From the NCBI GenBank assembly GCA_964392115.1, contig CAYMOU010000026.1, forward strand, positions 1 through 28,717: DNA of 28,717 nt, given 5' to 3'. Source of the stretch: CAYXWM01 sp964392115 (GTDB lineage: Bacteria > Bacillota > Clostridia > Lachnospirales > WRBF01). Under the pieces are notes generated by a model. The model saw only the letters and a list, made by a program, of their open reading frames with translations, was not told the origin of the DNA and did no database searches. Below, piece after piece: positions 1 to 8,522 of the stretch. Numbering within the stretch: the stretch's first letter is position 1; each line of letters begins with the position of its first letter. A program made the position numbers and the translations under genes.

Positions 1-1615
1 CGGATTGGATAATTTGCTCTGTGTGGGTATCTATGGAAGCTGTGGCTTCGTCCAGAATAAAAATCCGTGGGTTGCTTAAAACCGCCCGGGCAAAGGAGAT
101 AAGCTGTTTTTCGCCGGTAGACAGTTTATCGCCGCCTTCGCCTACTTCCGTATCCATACCGTGTTCCATACGCATTATAAAGTCATAGGCGTTGACGGTT
201 TTTGCCGCTTGGATAATTTCTTCGTCTGTGGCATCAAGTTTGCCGTAGCGAATGTTTTCTTTAACGGTGCCGCTGAATAAATGGGGTGTTTGCAGAACGT
301 AACCCAGATTGGATTGTAGCCAGATTTGGGAGCGTGCTTTGTAGTCTTTACCGTCTATGAGAATACGCCCGGATTTTGGTTCGTAGAAGCGGCAGAGTAG
401 GTTTACTATGGTGGTTTTGCCGGCACCGGTTTCGCCTACAAGGGCTATTTTTTCCCCGGCTTTTACATCTAAGTTAAAATTTTTAAGTACGGGTTCGGTT
501 TCGTTATAGAAAAAGCTGACGTTATCAAAGGTGATGTCACCATTGATTTTTTCCCAGTTTTCGGTTTTTGGGTTTAGGGCATCGCCGTATATTGCCAGTA
601 CGGCTTGTGGGTCGCTGATTTCGGGGTCTGTATCTAACAAGGAAAAAGTTCTTTCAGCTGAGGCTTGGGCGGATTGCATTTCCGCAAAGGCCCTAGCCAG
701 TTGTTGTATAGGCTCAAAAATTTGCACGGCGTAGGAAACGAAAACCGACAGGGTGCCCAAGTCCAAAAGTTTATTGTTAATCTGTATGCCACCTGCCCAT
801 AAAACCGCACCTATAGCCAAACTGCCCAAGGAAAGCACCACCGGCAGAAATACCGATGAAAAAACAGCCGCACGAATGGAAACCTTGCGCATATCCGAGG
901 TTAGCACTTCAAATTCCGCAAAGTTGGCATCTTCACGAACCAAGGTTTTTGTGGTTCTTGCACCGTTTATGCCCTCGTTAACGGCACCGGTTATTTTGGA
1001 GTTACGTAGGCGTACCTCACGTTGGCTTTTGAAAATAAGCTTCTGAAATATATAGGTTGCCGCCACCAGCAGAGGAACAGTTCCCAAAATTATCCAAGCC
1101 AAAAGGGCATTCAGCATGAACATACATACCACTATAACTATGACAAAAGCCGAGCCCCAGATTAGGTCTATACAGTTCCAAGCTAAAACATCGCCTATTT
1201 TTTGGGTATCGGAGGTAAGGCGTGCCATAAGCCAGCCAACGGCTTTGTTGTCGTAATAAGAAAAGGACAGTTCCTGCAGCTTTTTGAAGCCGGCCTTGCG
1301 AATGTCATAAGTTATGCCGGTTTCAAGCTGCCCGGAGTTTACTATGAAAACATAGACATTTACAAATTGCAACAAAATCAAGCCCAAATAAACCGCTATA
1401 AAAACAGGCATGGTGCTAAAATCACCGGCGTCTATATACAGGTTTATGGCGTATTTTGTTGCCAGCGGGAAAATAACGTCTATAATCGCCATAATTATCA
1501 TGGTGACCGCCAGAAAGGCCACCTGTTTTTTGTATGCTGCGGTACATTTAAGTAGTTTTTTCCAGAGGCTGTAATCAAAACCCTTGGTATATTCCTGTTC
1601 CTCGAAAGTATTCAT
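1..1615 (-). CDS. ABC exporter half-transporter, permease plus ATPase (3' end outside window)
   Basis: An ATP-driven membrane exporter subunit of the type I multidrug/lipid/peptide family, with permease and ATPase on one chain. About 538 residues are visible and the C-terminus lies beyond the window. Residues 1-320 are hydrophobic with several membrane helices. The nucleotide-binding domain shows Walker A GETGAGKTT (about 394-402), signature LSTGEKQ (about 498-504) and Walker B ending ILDEATAS; the H-loop is off the edge. The ATG at 1613-1615 is preceded by GAGGGTG. Exporters of this type usually work as heterodimers encoded by adjacent genes, so a partner may lie just outside, but none is seen here. 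The substrate cannot be inferred. It follows argH on the same strand after 121 bp, with no convincing terminator between. Confidence 0.93.
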   Translation of the reverse strand, partial: MNTFEEQEYTKGFDYSLWKKLLKCTAAYKKQVAFLAVTMIIMAIIDVIFPLATKYAINLYIDAGDFSTMPVFIAVYLGLILLQFVNVYVFIVNSGQLETGITYDIRKAGFKKLQELSFSYYDNKAVGWLMARLTSDTQKIGDVLAWNCIDLIWGSAFVIVIVVCMFMLNALLAWIILGTVPLLVAATYIFQKLIFKSQREVRLRNSKITGAVNEGINGARTTKTLVREDANFAEFEVLTSDMRKVSIRAAVFSSVFLPVVLSLGSLAIGAVLWAGGIQINNKLLDLGTLSVFVSYAVQIFEPIQQLARAFAEMQSAQASAERTFSLLDTDPEISDPQAVLAIYGDALNPKTENWEKINGDITFDNVSFFYNETEPVLKNFNLDVKAGEKIALVGETGAGKTTIVNLLCRFYEPKSGRILIDGKDYKARSQIWLQSNLGYVLQTPHLFSGTVKENIRYGKLDATDEEIIQAAKTVNAYDFIMRMEHGMDTEVGEGGDKLSTGEKQLISFARAVLSNPRIFILDEATASIDTHTEQIIQS

Positions 1616-1736
1616 TGATTCACCCTCTTTAATAAAACTTTTCTTGCAGGAAACACAGGTTGATAAATTTTCATTGTCTACATTAATAATAGCCGATTAA
1701 AGCAGGGATTTATTTCTAAAGAGGTTTAACTACAGT

Positions 1737-3581
1737 TTACTTGGGTATTCCGTATTGGGATAAACTGCTGTTGCTGTAACGGCTGTCGTTGGTTAATTCT
1801 TTGCCGAACCAAAGAGGAGCGGTGAATTGTTCCGATTCTTCAAGATCGTTAAATTCAACCTCGACAGTCATCAAGCCGTTTAATTCTCCTTCATATACGT
1901 CAAGCTCGGCTGTAAGGGAGTTTTCCAGAGGTATAAAATAACGCTGCTTTTCTATGGTATTACCTTTCACAAGTTTTTGCAAGTTTTGGTATTCATCCGG
2001 GGTAATAGCCATTTCAAATTCCTGTCTGGACAATTTGCCCATGCCCTTGACGGTGAAGAAATAATTATCGTCGGATTTTCTTATTCTTAAAGTAGGTCTT
2101 GCTGAAATATAACTTTGACTGATTTCCGACTTTTTCAAATTGTTTAAGTCAAAAGGAAGCTCTGTTATGAGAAATTTCCGTTCGATTTCCGTATTTTCTG
2201 CCTTACTGCAATTTTTAAGGAAGATTTCGTTGATTTCAATTAATTTTTCCATACGTTCCACAGAGGGACCGCCTTCGATGTTGCGGTTGTTTACGCAGGC
2301 ATCAAGGGAAATTGCTTCGTAGACGGATTCGTCGAATACATGGGAAATTTTCTTGTATTCGGACAATGAAAGCTGTTCAAGGGCTTTGTTGTTTTCTATG
2401 CAATATAATACAAGCTTGCCCAGAATTTCGTGGGCATCTCTAAACGCCACGCCTTTTTTAACCAGCCAATCGGCGGCATCGGTGGCGTTGGTAAAACCGC
2501 CAAGGGCGGCGTTTCGGAGGGTTTCTTTGTTTACCTTCATTATTGAAATCATGCCGTTAAAGACCGGCAGGCACATTTTCACAGTGTCTATGGCATCGAA
2601 AGCGCCTTCTTTATCTTCCTGCATATCTTTATTATAAGCAAGAGGCAAGCCTTTCATTACCGTTAAAAGACCCATTAAATCGCCGTAAACCCGGCCGGTT
2701 TTACCACGGATAAGTTCTGCCATGTCCGGGTTTTTCTTTTGGGGCATAATGCTGGAGCCTGTGCAGTAGCCGTCGTTAAGCTCGATAAACTTAAATTCGT
2801 GGCTGGACCAGATGATGATTTCCTCGCAGAAACGGCTAAGGTGCATCATTAACAGGCTTAGGTTGCTTAACAATTCTATCAAAAAGTCTCTGTCCGAGAC
2901 TGAATCCATGCTGTTTTGGGTAATGTCGGAGAAGCCCAGTTCCTTGCAGACGGCGTATCTGTCTAAGTTGTAAGTAGTGGTTGCCAAAGCACCGGAGCCA
3001 AGGGGCATTTTGTCCGTGCGTTTATAGGTGTCGCTTAGGCGTTCCATGTCTCGTTTAAACATTTCGGCGTAGGCAAGCATATGGTGTGCAAAGGTTACCG
3101 GTTGGGCTCTTTGCAGATGGGTGTAGCCGGGCATAACGGTGGTTTTGTGTTCTTTGGCTAAGTTGTTAAGGGTGTAAATTATATCTTTGATTTGGGATTG
3201 GATAGCTTTTATTTCTTTTTTTGTGTAGATTCTCATGTCTAGGGCTACTTGGTCGTTGCGACTTCTGCCGGTATGCAGACGTTTGCCAACTTCGCCTATG
3301 CGGTTTATCAGTTCCGATTCTATGTTCATGTGTATATCTTCGGCTTGTTCGCTGAATTGGATTTTGCCGTTTTCTATATCTGCCAGTATTTCCGGCAAGG
3401 TTTTGCAGATTAATTCCGCATCAGTTTGAGAAATAATGCCTTGTTTGCCCAACATTTTTGCGTGAGCCATTGAACCTTGTATATCTTCTTTATACAGGCG
3501 ACAGTCAAAGCCTATGGAAGAATGAAAGTGGTCTGTAGTGCTGTCTGTTGTTGCTGTAAATCTACCGCTCCAAAGTTTCAT
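1737..3581 (-). CDS. argH: Argininosuccinate lyase with C-terminal CYTH domain fusion
   Basis: Splits argininosuccinate into arginine and fumarate, the last step of arginine synthesis. Residues 1 to about 458 are a complete ArgH of normal length: HTGRSRNDQ (103-111), GYTHLQRAQP (152-161, His155) and the catalytic-serine loop GSSIMPQKKNP (275-285). The protein then continues to 614 residues. Residues about 464-614 are a CYTH (triphosphate tunnel metalloenzyme) domain, with the ExExK signature at 465-469, basic strands around R499, R501 and K512, and acidic strands with E559, D561, E574 and E576. The frame is unbroken through the junction. Start ATG has GGGAGG five bases upstream. It follows argG on the same strand after 228 bp. 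The lyase role is secure. The CYTH domain looks intact, but its substrate (inorganic triphosphate, thiamine triphosphate, a nucleotide or other) cannot be told. Confidence 0.96.
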   Translation of the reverse strand: MKLWSGRFTATTDSTTDHFHSSIGFDCRLYKEDIQGSMAHAKMLGKQGIISQTDAELICKTLPEILADIENGKIQFSEQAEDIHMNIESELINRIGEVGKRLHTGRSRNDQVALDMRIYTKKEIKAIQSQIKDIIYTLNNLAKEHKTTVMPGYTHLQRAQPVTFAHHMLAYAEMFKRDMERLSDTYKRTDKMPLGSGALATTTYNLDRYAVCKELGFSDITQNSMDSVSDRDFLIELLSNLSLLMMHLSRFCEEIIIWSSHEFKFIELNDGYCTGSSIMPQKKNPDMAELIRGKTGRVYGDLMGLLTVMKGLPLAYNKDMQEDKEGAFDAIDTVKMCLPVFNGMISIMKVNKETLRNAALGGFTNATDAADWLVKKGVAFRDAHEILGKLVLYCIENNKALEQLSLSEYKKISHVFDESVYEAISLDACVNNRNIEGGPSVERMEKLIEINEIFLKNCSKAENTEIERKFLITELPFDLNNLKKSEISQSYISARPTLRIRKSDDNYFFTVKGMGKLSRQEFEMAITPDEYQNLQKLVKGNTIEKQRYFIPLENSLTAELDVYEGELNGLMTVEVEFNDLEESEQFTAPLWFGKELTNDSRYSNSSLSQYGIPK

Positions 3582-3620
3582 AAGTCCTCCCGGGAAAGTG
3601 ATTTAAAAGATTAAGACCTT

Positions 3621-3654
3621 GAGGAAAACTTTTTCTGAAGAAAAAGTCTTCCTC
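3621..3654. repeat. Dispersed hairpin repeat between argG and argH
   Basis: A 15-base inverted repeat with one mismatch: GAGGAAAACTTTTTC, loop TGAA, GAAAAAGTCTTCCTC. The flanks AAGACCTT on the left and AAACTCCTTTC on the right seem to belong to the repeat. A diverged relative with the same AAAGACCTTGAGG edge lies at about 17805-17845. It is in the leader of argH, so it could also act as an RNA hairpin there, but no T-run suitable for termination follows the stem on the minus strand. Confidence 0.7.
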
Positions 3655-3752
3655 AAACTCCTTTCAAAAAGACTTTAATATTATGAAAAGGGTTTCGTGG
3701 TGTAAAAAATCTTATTGGTGTAAAATTCTATGGAATCTCGTTTTATTGTTAA

Positions 3753-3780
3753 AAGTGCATACCCTATTGGATATGCACTT
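3753..3780 (-). terminator. Probable terminator after argG
   Basis: A 9-bp perfect stem (AAGTGCATA / TATGCACTT), extended inwards by a bulged CC/GG pair, lies 30-57 bases after the argG stop. On the minus strand it is followed by a weak T-rich stretch (TTTTAACAAT). Termination may be partial, letting argH be read from the argG promoter. Confidence 0.45.
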
Positions 3781-3809
3781 ACATTTTTAATAAGTATATA
3801 GTTAAATTG

Positions 3810-5021
3810 TTATTTGTTCAAGTTTTCTTTCATTAATGCTCTGACTTTTAAGGGAAGGCCGAAAAGATTGATGAAGCCTTCGGCGTCGTGGTGGTTGTAG
3901 AGGTCGCCGGTGGTGAAGCTTGCCAGTTCGGGGTTGTAGAGAGAAAATTCGGAATTTGAGCCGGCGGGAGTGATATTGCCTTTGTAGAGTTTAAGGCGAA
4001 CTGTGCCGGTTACGGTTTGTTGGGTAGTATCCACAAAGGCGGAAAGAGCTTCGCGGAGAGGAGTGAACCATTCGCCGGAATAGATTAATTCTGCCATTTT
4101 TGTTGCCACTACTTCTTTGAAAGCGGTGGTTTGTTTGTCCAGACAGAGATATTCCAGTTCTCTGTGGGCATAGTAAAGGATGGCACCGCCGGGTGTTTCG
4201 TATACCCCACGGGATTTCATACCCACAACCCTGTTTTCCACCAAATCAACTACGCCGATGGCGTTTGCTCCGCCGATTTCGTTGAGTTTAATCATAAGGG
4301 TAACCGGATCCATAGCTACGCCGTTTAATGCAAAGGGTATACCTTTTTCAAAATCAATTTGAACGTAAGTTGGTGTATCCGGTGCGGTTTCGGGGGTTAC
4401 GGTAAGTTTGAGAAGCTTTTTGTAGTTGGGTTCGTTTAAGGGGTCTTCCAGTTCCAGACCTTCGTGGCTTAAATGCCAAATATTTCCGTCACGGCTGTAG
4501 TTTTCTTCTTTTGAAACGGGGTAATCTATGCCGCGTTTTGCCAAGTATTCAAGTTCTTCTTCTCTGGAAGTAATGTCCCAGGTACGCCAAGGAGCGATAA
4601 TTTTAAGGTGAGGAGCAAGAGCTTTAATGGTTAATTCGAAACGGATTTGGTCGTTGCCTTTGCCTGTGGCACCGTGGCAAATGGCGGTAGCTTTTTCTTT
4701 TAAAGCTATGTCTACCAACACTTTTGCGATTAAGGGACGGGCAATGGAAGTACCGAGGAGATATTTGTCTTCGTAAACGGCGTTTGCTTTCAACATGGGG
4801 TAAACGTAATTTACCATCATTTCGTGACGAACGTCTTCTATATAACATTTGGAAGCACCGGTGCTGATAGCACGTTCTTCCAGACCTTCGGTTTCTTTGC
4901 CTTGTCCTACGTCAACACAAACAGCAATAATTTCACAATCCGGGTATTCATCTTTTAACCACGGAATAATAACGGTAGTATCCAGACCACCGGAATAAGC
5001 CAAAACGATTTTTTCACTCAT
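3810..5021 (-). CDS. argG: Argininosuccinate synthase
   Basis: Joins citrulline and aspartate to argininosuccinate using ATP, the penultimate step of arginine synthesis. The ATP-pyrophosphatase loop AYSGGLDTT is at residues 8-16, and the family motif HGATGKGNDQIRFE is present. The length of 403 residues is normal. An upstream in-frame ATG at 5064-5066 would add 15 residues, but the ATG at 5019-5021 is chosen because AGGAGG sits seven bases before it, the protein then starts MSEKIVLAYSGG as the family does, and the extension would run through an ARG-box-like operator. It is transcribed divergently from argC and is followed by argH. Confidence 0.98.
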   Translation of the reverse strand: MSEKIVLAYSGGLDTTVIIPWLKDEYPDCEIIAVCVDVGQGKETEGLEERAISTGASKCYIEDVRHEMMVNYVYPMLKANAVYEDKYLLGTSIARPLIAKVLVDIALKEKATAICHGATGKGNDQIRFELTIKALAPHLKIIAPWRTWDITSREEELEYLAKRGIDYPVSKEENYSRDGNIWHLSHEGLELEDPLNEPNYKKLLKLTVTPETAPDTPTYVQIDFEKGIPFALNGVAMDPVTLMIKLNEIGGANAIGVVDLVENRVVGMKSRGVYETPGGAILYYAHRELEYLCLDKQTTAFKEVVATKMAELIYSGEWFTPLREALSAFVDTTQQTVTGTVRLKLYKGNITPAGSNSEFSLYNPELASFTTGDLYNHHDAEGFINLFGLPLKVRALMKENLNK

Positions 5022-5051
5022 TAGTTTTCCTCCTGAAATGTTAGTATGTGT

Positions 5052-5085
5052 TGTATAAATACTCACATATCTGCATTATTATAAA
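5052..5085. promoter_or_regulatory. Tandem ARG-box-like operators, argG side
   Basis: Two matches to the core ArgR/AhrC operator TGAATWWWWATTCA. On the minus strand, TGAGTATTTATACA (5052-5065) agrees at 12 of 14 positions. On the plus strand, TGCATTATTATAAA (5072-5085) agrees at 11 of 14. Their centres are 20 bp apart, the spacing typical of paired ARG boxes. They lie between the argG -10 and start codon, where a bound hexamer would block transcription. No argR gene is in the window. Confidence 0.6.
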
Positions 5086-5109
5086 TGTGATATAAAGGTT
5101 GCTTGCTAT

Positions 5110-5138
5110 ATTATACCGAATAAATTTAAAAATTACAA
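5110..5138 (-). promoter_or_regulatory. Sigma-A-like promoter for argG (argH)
   Basis: Read on the minus strand: TTGTAA (5133-5138), a 17-base spacer, then TATAAT (5110-5115). This gives a 5' leader of about 80 bases for argG that contains both ARG-box-like sites. Confidence 0.6.
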
Positions 5139-5148
5139 CATTTTTTTC

Positions 5149-5177
5149 TTGCATATTTTGTGAATACTTTGTATAAT
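5149..5177 (+). promoter_or_regulatory. Sigma-A-like promoter for argCJBD
   Basis: TTGCAT (5149-5154), a 17-base spacer and TATAAT (5172-5177), ending 22 bases before the argC start. It overlaps the second pair of ARG-box-like sites, as expected for a repressor-controlled promoter. Confidence 0.75.
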
Positions 5178-5183
5178 TATAAA
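5150..5183. promoter_or_regulatory. Tandem ARG-box-like operators, argC side
   Basis: TGCATATTTTGTGA (5150-5163, 10 of 14 matches to the ArgR core) and TGTATAATTATAAA (5170-5183, 11 of 14). The centres are again exactly 20 bp apart. The sites cover the -35 and -10 of the argC promoter. Single matches of this quality in AT-rich DNA would be weak; the repeated 20-bp spacing on both sides of the divergent region is the main support. Confidence 0.5.
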
Positions 5184-5199
5184 AACAGGAGGAATGGCT

Positions 5200-6252
5200 A
5201 TGATTAGCGTTGGAATTATGGGAGCCACAGGTTATGTAGGCTCCGAATTATTGAGACTTATAAAAGCACATCCCAATTTGGATTTAAAATTGATTACAAG
5301 CCAAAGCTATGTGGGTAAAGAATACGGAGATATTTTTCAAAATTACCGACATGAGCAAAACCTGGTTTGCCAAGATATAGAGTTACCGGAAGCTGCCGAG
5401 CAATGTGACGCTGTATTTATCGCCTTACCTCACGGCATAGCAAGCCAAAAGGTGACAAAGGACATATTAAACAAAACCACGGTCATAGACCTGGGTGCAG
5501 ATTTCCGTTTAAAAGATAAAAAAGTTTACGAAAATTGGTATGCCACCGAGCATTTCGGGCCGGAATTGCTTGAAAAGGCCGTATACGGGCTTTGTGAAAT
5601 AAATCGTGAAGACATAAAATCTACTAAGTTGGTTGCGAACCCGGGCTGTTATACCACCTGTAGCATACTGGCTTTGTACCCTCTTTTTAAAGAAGGTTTG
5701 ATTGAACCGGACTCCGTTTGTATAGATGCAAAGTCCGGCGTATCCGGTGCCGGCCGTGGGGTTTCCTTGGATGTACATTTTAATGAAGTGAACGAAAGCA
5801 TCAAGGCATACAAAATTGCATCCCACAGGCACACCCCGGAAATCGAGGAACAACTGTCCTATGCGGCAGGCGAAGAAATTATTCTGAATTTCACTCCTCA
5901 TCTTGTTCCCATGAACAGAGGAATTTTGTCAACCTGCTACGCAAAGCTGAAACCCATGTATAAAAATACAAGTTACAGCGACATTCAAAACGTGTATAAA
6001 AAATATTATGACGATGAATATTTTATTAGACTATGCAAAGAAAATACATTCCCGGAAACACGTTGGGTCAAAGGCTCTAATTTCTGCGACATAGGCTTTA
6101 CCTTAGATAAACGCACCGGACGGATTATTGTGGTTTCCGCCTTAGATAACCTTTTAAAAGGTGCGGCAGGTCAAGCAGTACAAAATTTAAACATCTGCTT
6201 GGGATTAGACGAAAAAACCGGTCTGGAAGGTTTGCCGGTGTTTCCGTCATAA
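5200..6252 (+). CDS. argC: N-acetyl-gamma-glutamyl-phosphate reductase
   Basis: NADPH-dependent reduction of N-acetylglutamyl phosphate to the semialdehyde, third step to ornithine. The nucleotide-binding glycine motif GIMGATGYVG opens the protein, and the catalytic cysteine is in NPGCYTT (C150). The length of 350 residues is normal. Two ATGs are close together: the one at 5194 is only one base after AGGAGG (5187-5192), whereas 5200 is seven bases after it and gives the typical MISVGIMGA start, so 5200 is chosen. It is the first gene of argC-argJ-argB-argD, the usual clostridial order. Confidence 0.98.
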   Translation: MISVGIMGATGYVGSELLRLIKAHPNLDLKLITSQSYVGKEYGDIFQNYRHEQNLVCQDIELPEAAEQCDAVFIALPHGIASQKVTKDILNKTTVIDLGADFRLKDKKVYENWYATEHFGPELLEKAVYGLCEINREDIKSTKLVANPGCYTTCSILALYPLFKEGLIEPDSVCIDAKSGVSGAGRGVSLDVHFNEVNESIKAYKIASHRHTPEIEEQLSYAAGEEIILNFTPHLVPMNRGILSTCYAKLKPMYKNTSYSDIQNVYKKYYDDEYFIRLCKENTFPETRWVKGSNFCDIGFTLDKRTGRIIVVSALDNLLKGAAGQAVQNLNICLGLDEKTGLEGLPVFPS

Positions 6253-6345
6253 AATTAGAAATAATTATACCGGGTAAATTGCGAAAAGCTCCCGTTCAGC
6301 AATGTTAAAGTCTTTTTGAATATTCTTTTAATCTTGGAGGTTCCT

Positions 6346-7566
6346 ATGAAAATAACTGAGGGCAACGTTACAAGCCCCAAAGGCTTTAAAGCCGCAGGAG
6401 GTAACGTTGGCATAAAAAAAGACAGAGCAGACTTCGCCATGGTGGCCAGCGACGTTGATGCAGTATTCGCCGGCAGTTTTACCACAAATATTGTTAAAGC
6501 CGCTCCGGTGGTTTGGGATATGAAAATTTTAGATACTAAAGCTACCGTCAGAGGCATAGCCGTAAACGCAGGCAACGCCAACGCCTGCACCGGAAAACAA
6601 GGCGAAGACGACAACTTTTCCATAGCTAAGACTTACGGCGAAATGCTGGGCGTTCAAGCGGAAGATATATTGGTTTGCTCCACCGGGGTTATAGGCGTAA
6701 CCCTACCCATGGATAAAATTTTAACCGGTATGCCCGGGGTGTTCCAAACCATGGGCTACCACCACAAAAACGGCGCAGATGCCGCCGCCGCCATTATGAC
6801 CACCGATACCTTTGCCAAATCCGTAGCCGTTGAAATTGAAATCGCCGGCAAAAAGGTAACTATAGGCGGCATGGCGAAAGGCTCCGGCATGATACACCCC
6901 AACATGGCAACCCTGCTTTCCTTTATCACCACAGACGCAAACATCACCAAAGAACTGCTAAACAAAGCACTGAACCAAGTAGTTAAGGAAACCTACAATA
7001 TGATTTCCGTAGACGGCGATACCAGCACCAACGACACCGTGCTTTGCCTGGCAAACGGTCTTGCGGAAAACCCTGTAATCACCTCCGAGGACGAAAATTA
7101 TAAAATCTTCTTCGAAGCCCTGCTTTCCGTAAATAAAAAACTAGCCATAGATATAGCCAAAGACGGCGAAGGCGCAACAAAACTTCTCACCGTTATGGTA
7201 AATTCCGCAAAAACCAAGGACGACGCACAAAAAATATCCAAATCCGTTATCTCCTCCAGCCTGTTTAAAGCGGCTCTGTTCGGAGAGGACGCAAACTGGG
7301 GCAGGGTGCTTTGTGCCATGGGTTACAGCCAAGCAGATTTTGACCCAAGCATGGTAGACCTTGAATTCTCCTCGTCTTACGGAAAAATAGACCTGATGAC
7401 CAAGGGCGTTCCCATAGTTTTTGACGAAGACCACGCCGCAAAAATCCTGGCCGAAAAAGAAATCACCGTAACCGTAAACTTAAACCTGGGCACAGAATCC
7501 GCCTGCGGTTGGGGTTGCGATTTAACTTATGATTATGTAAAAATCAACGGAGATTACCGGTCATAA
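6346..7566 (+). CDS. argJ: Bifunctional ornithine acetyltransferase / N-acetylglutamate synthase
   Basis: Moves the acetyl group from N-acetylornithine to glutamate, closing the acetyl cycle; many family members also make N-acetylglutamate from acetyl-CoA. The proenzyme self-cleaves before a conserved threonine, here in KGSGMIHPNMATLLSF at T189, giving alpha and beta chains. It has 406 residues and the usual C-terminal CGWGCDLTYDYVKING. The ATG at 6346 is five bases after GGAGG (6336-6340); an upstream ATG at 6316 has no such site and adds ten hydrophobic residues unlike the family. It lies 93 bp after argC. A separate argA is not needed if this enzyme is bifunctional, which sequence alone cannot settle. 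Confidence 0.97.
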   Translation: MKITEGNVTSPKGFKAAGGNVGIKKDRADFAMVASDVDAVFAGSFTTNIVKAAPVVWDMKILDTKATVRGIAVNAGNANACTGKQGEDDNFSIAKTYGEMLGVQAEDILVCSTGVIGVTLPMDKILTGMPGVFQTMGYHHKNGADAAAAIMTTDTFAKSVAVEIEIAGKKVTIGGMAKGSGMIHPNMATLLSFITTDANITKELLNKALNQVVKETYNMISVDGDTSTNDTVLCLANGLAENPVITSEDENYKIFFEALLSVNKKLAIDIAKDGEGATKLLTVMVNSAKTKDDAQKISKSVISSSLFKAALFGEDANWGRVLCAMGYSQADFDPSMVDLEFSSSYGKIDLMTKGVPIVFDEDHAAKILAEKEITVTVNLNLGTESACGWGCDLTYDYVKINGDYRS

Positions 7567-7636
7567 AATATTAGCGGCTCTGCGGAGGTTCTTTTTTCGG
7601 AAAAGCTTTCGCCAAGTCTTTCAATTAGGAGGAATC

Positions 7637-8509
7637 ATGCAAAATTTTATAGAAAAAGACATAGAAAAAGCCAAGGTATTGGTTGAAGTTTTACCTTATG
7701 TAAAAGAATTCGGCGGCTACACCGCAGTAATAAAATACGGCGGCTCGGCCTTAATAGACGATAATATTAAATCCACCATAATTCAGGACATTGCCCTGTT
7801 GAAATGTGTAGGCATAAAGCCCATTATAGTACACGGCGGCGGCCCGGACATAAACAAAATGCTGTCCCGGTTGGAAATAGAAAGCAAGTTCCACAACGGC
7901 TTGAGAATAACCGACGAAGCCACCATGGAAGTGGTTGAAATGGTGCTGTCCGGCACAATAAACAAGGCAATCGCTTCGGAATTAACCCTACAAGGCGTTC
8001 GTGGCGTAGGCATCAGCGGTAAAGACGCCGGCATTTTGAAAGCCAAGAAAAAGCTTGCCGACGGTCAAGATTTGGGTTTGGTCGGCGTAATCGAAGAAGT
8101 GGACACCGCCCTGCTGAAAACCCTACTGGACAACGATTTCGTACCCGTTATAGCACCCATAGGCACAGACGAAGAAGGCAACACCTTTAACATCAACGCC
8201 GACTACGCCGCTGTGGCAATAGCCGGCGCATTAAACGCCGAAAAACTGGTCTTTCTTACGGACGTTAACGGTATAATGAGTGACGTTTCCAATTCCGATT
8301 CCGTTTACAGCAGAATAAAAACCGACGACATCAAAAAGATGATAGAAGCCGGAACAATCTCCGGCGGAATGATACCCAAGGTTGAATGCTGTATGGCAGG
8401 AGTGGAAGCCGGGGTAAGACACGTGCATATTTTGGACGGTAGGGTACAACACTGTTTAATCCTGGAAATATTCACCAAGGACGGTATAGGCACTTTAATC
8501 GAACGTTAA
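7637..8509 (+). CDS. argB: Acetylglutamate kinase
   Basis: Phosphorylates N-acetylglutamate with ATP, the usual feedback-controlled step of the cyclic arginine pathway. It belongs to the amino-acid kinase fold. The N-terminal KYGGSAL contains the phosphate-binding Lys33, HGGGPDIN is at 66-73, and FNINADYAA and the C-terminal GGMIPKVECC motif are present. The length of 290 residues is normal. The N-terminal helix before VIKYGG (residues 1-30) is of the kind that supports hexamers in arginine-inhibited kinases, so arginine feedback is plausible. AGGAGG precedes the ATG by five bases. It is 70 bp after argJ and 13 bp before argD. Confidence 0.98.
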   Translation: MQNFIEKDIEKAKVLVEVLPYVKEFGGYTAVIKYGGSALIDDNIKSTIIQDIALLKCVGIKPIIVHGGGPDINKMLSRLEIESKFHNGLRITDEATMEVVEMVLSGTINKAIASELTLQGVRGVGISGKDAGILKAKKKLADGQDLGLVGVIEEVDTALLKTLLDNDFVPVIAPIGTDEEGNTFNINADYAAVAIAGALNAEKLVFLTDVNGIMSDVSNSDSVYSRIKTDDIKKMIEAGTISGGMIPKVECCMAGVEAGVRHVHILDGRVQHCLILEIFTKDGIGTLIER

Positions 8510-8522
8510 GGAGGAACCCCTA

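Noticed and set aside
531..1555. Plus-strand frames within 1-1615
   Set aside because: They are antisense to an intact ABC exporter with all ATPase motifs.
3582..3809. T-box or other known riboswitch before argH
   Set aside because: There is no T-box sequence or specifier-like arrangement; only the hairpin repeat and the argG terminator are visible.
5022..5066. N-terminal extension of ArgG by 15 residues from the ATG at 5064-5066
   Set aside because: It has no ribosome site, is unlike the family N-terminus and would place the operator inside the gene; the ATG at 5019-5021 has AGGAGG at the right distance.
8419..8428. parS-like CACGTG in argB
   Set aside because: Only the central six bases match; the outer GTT and AAC of parS are missing.
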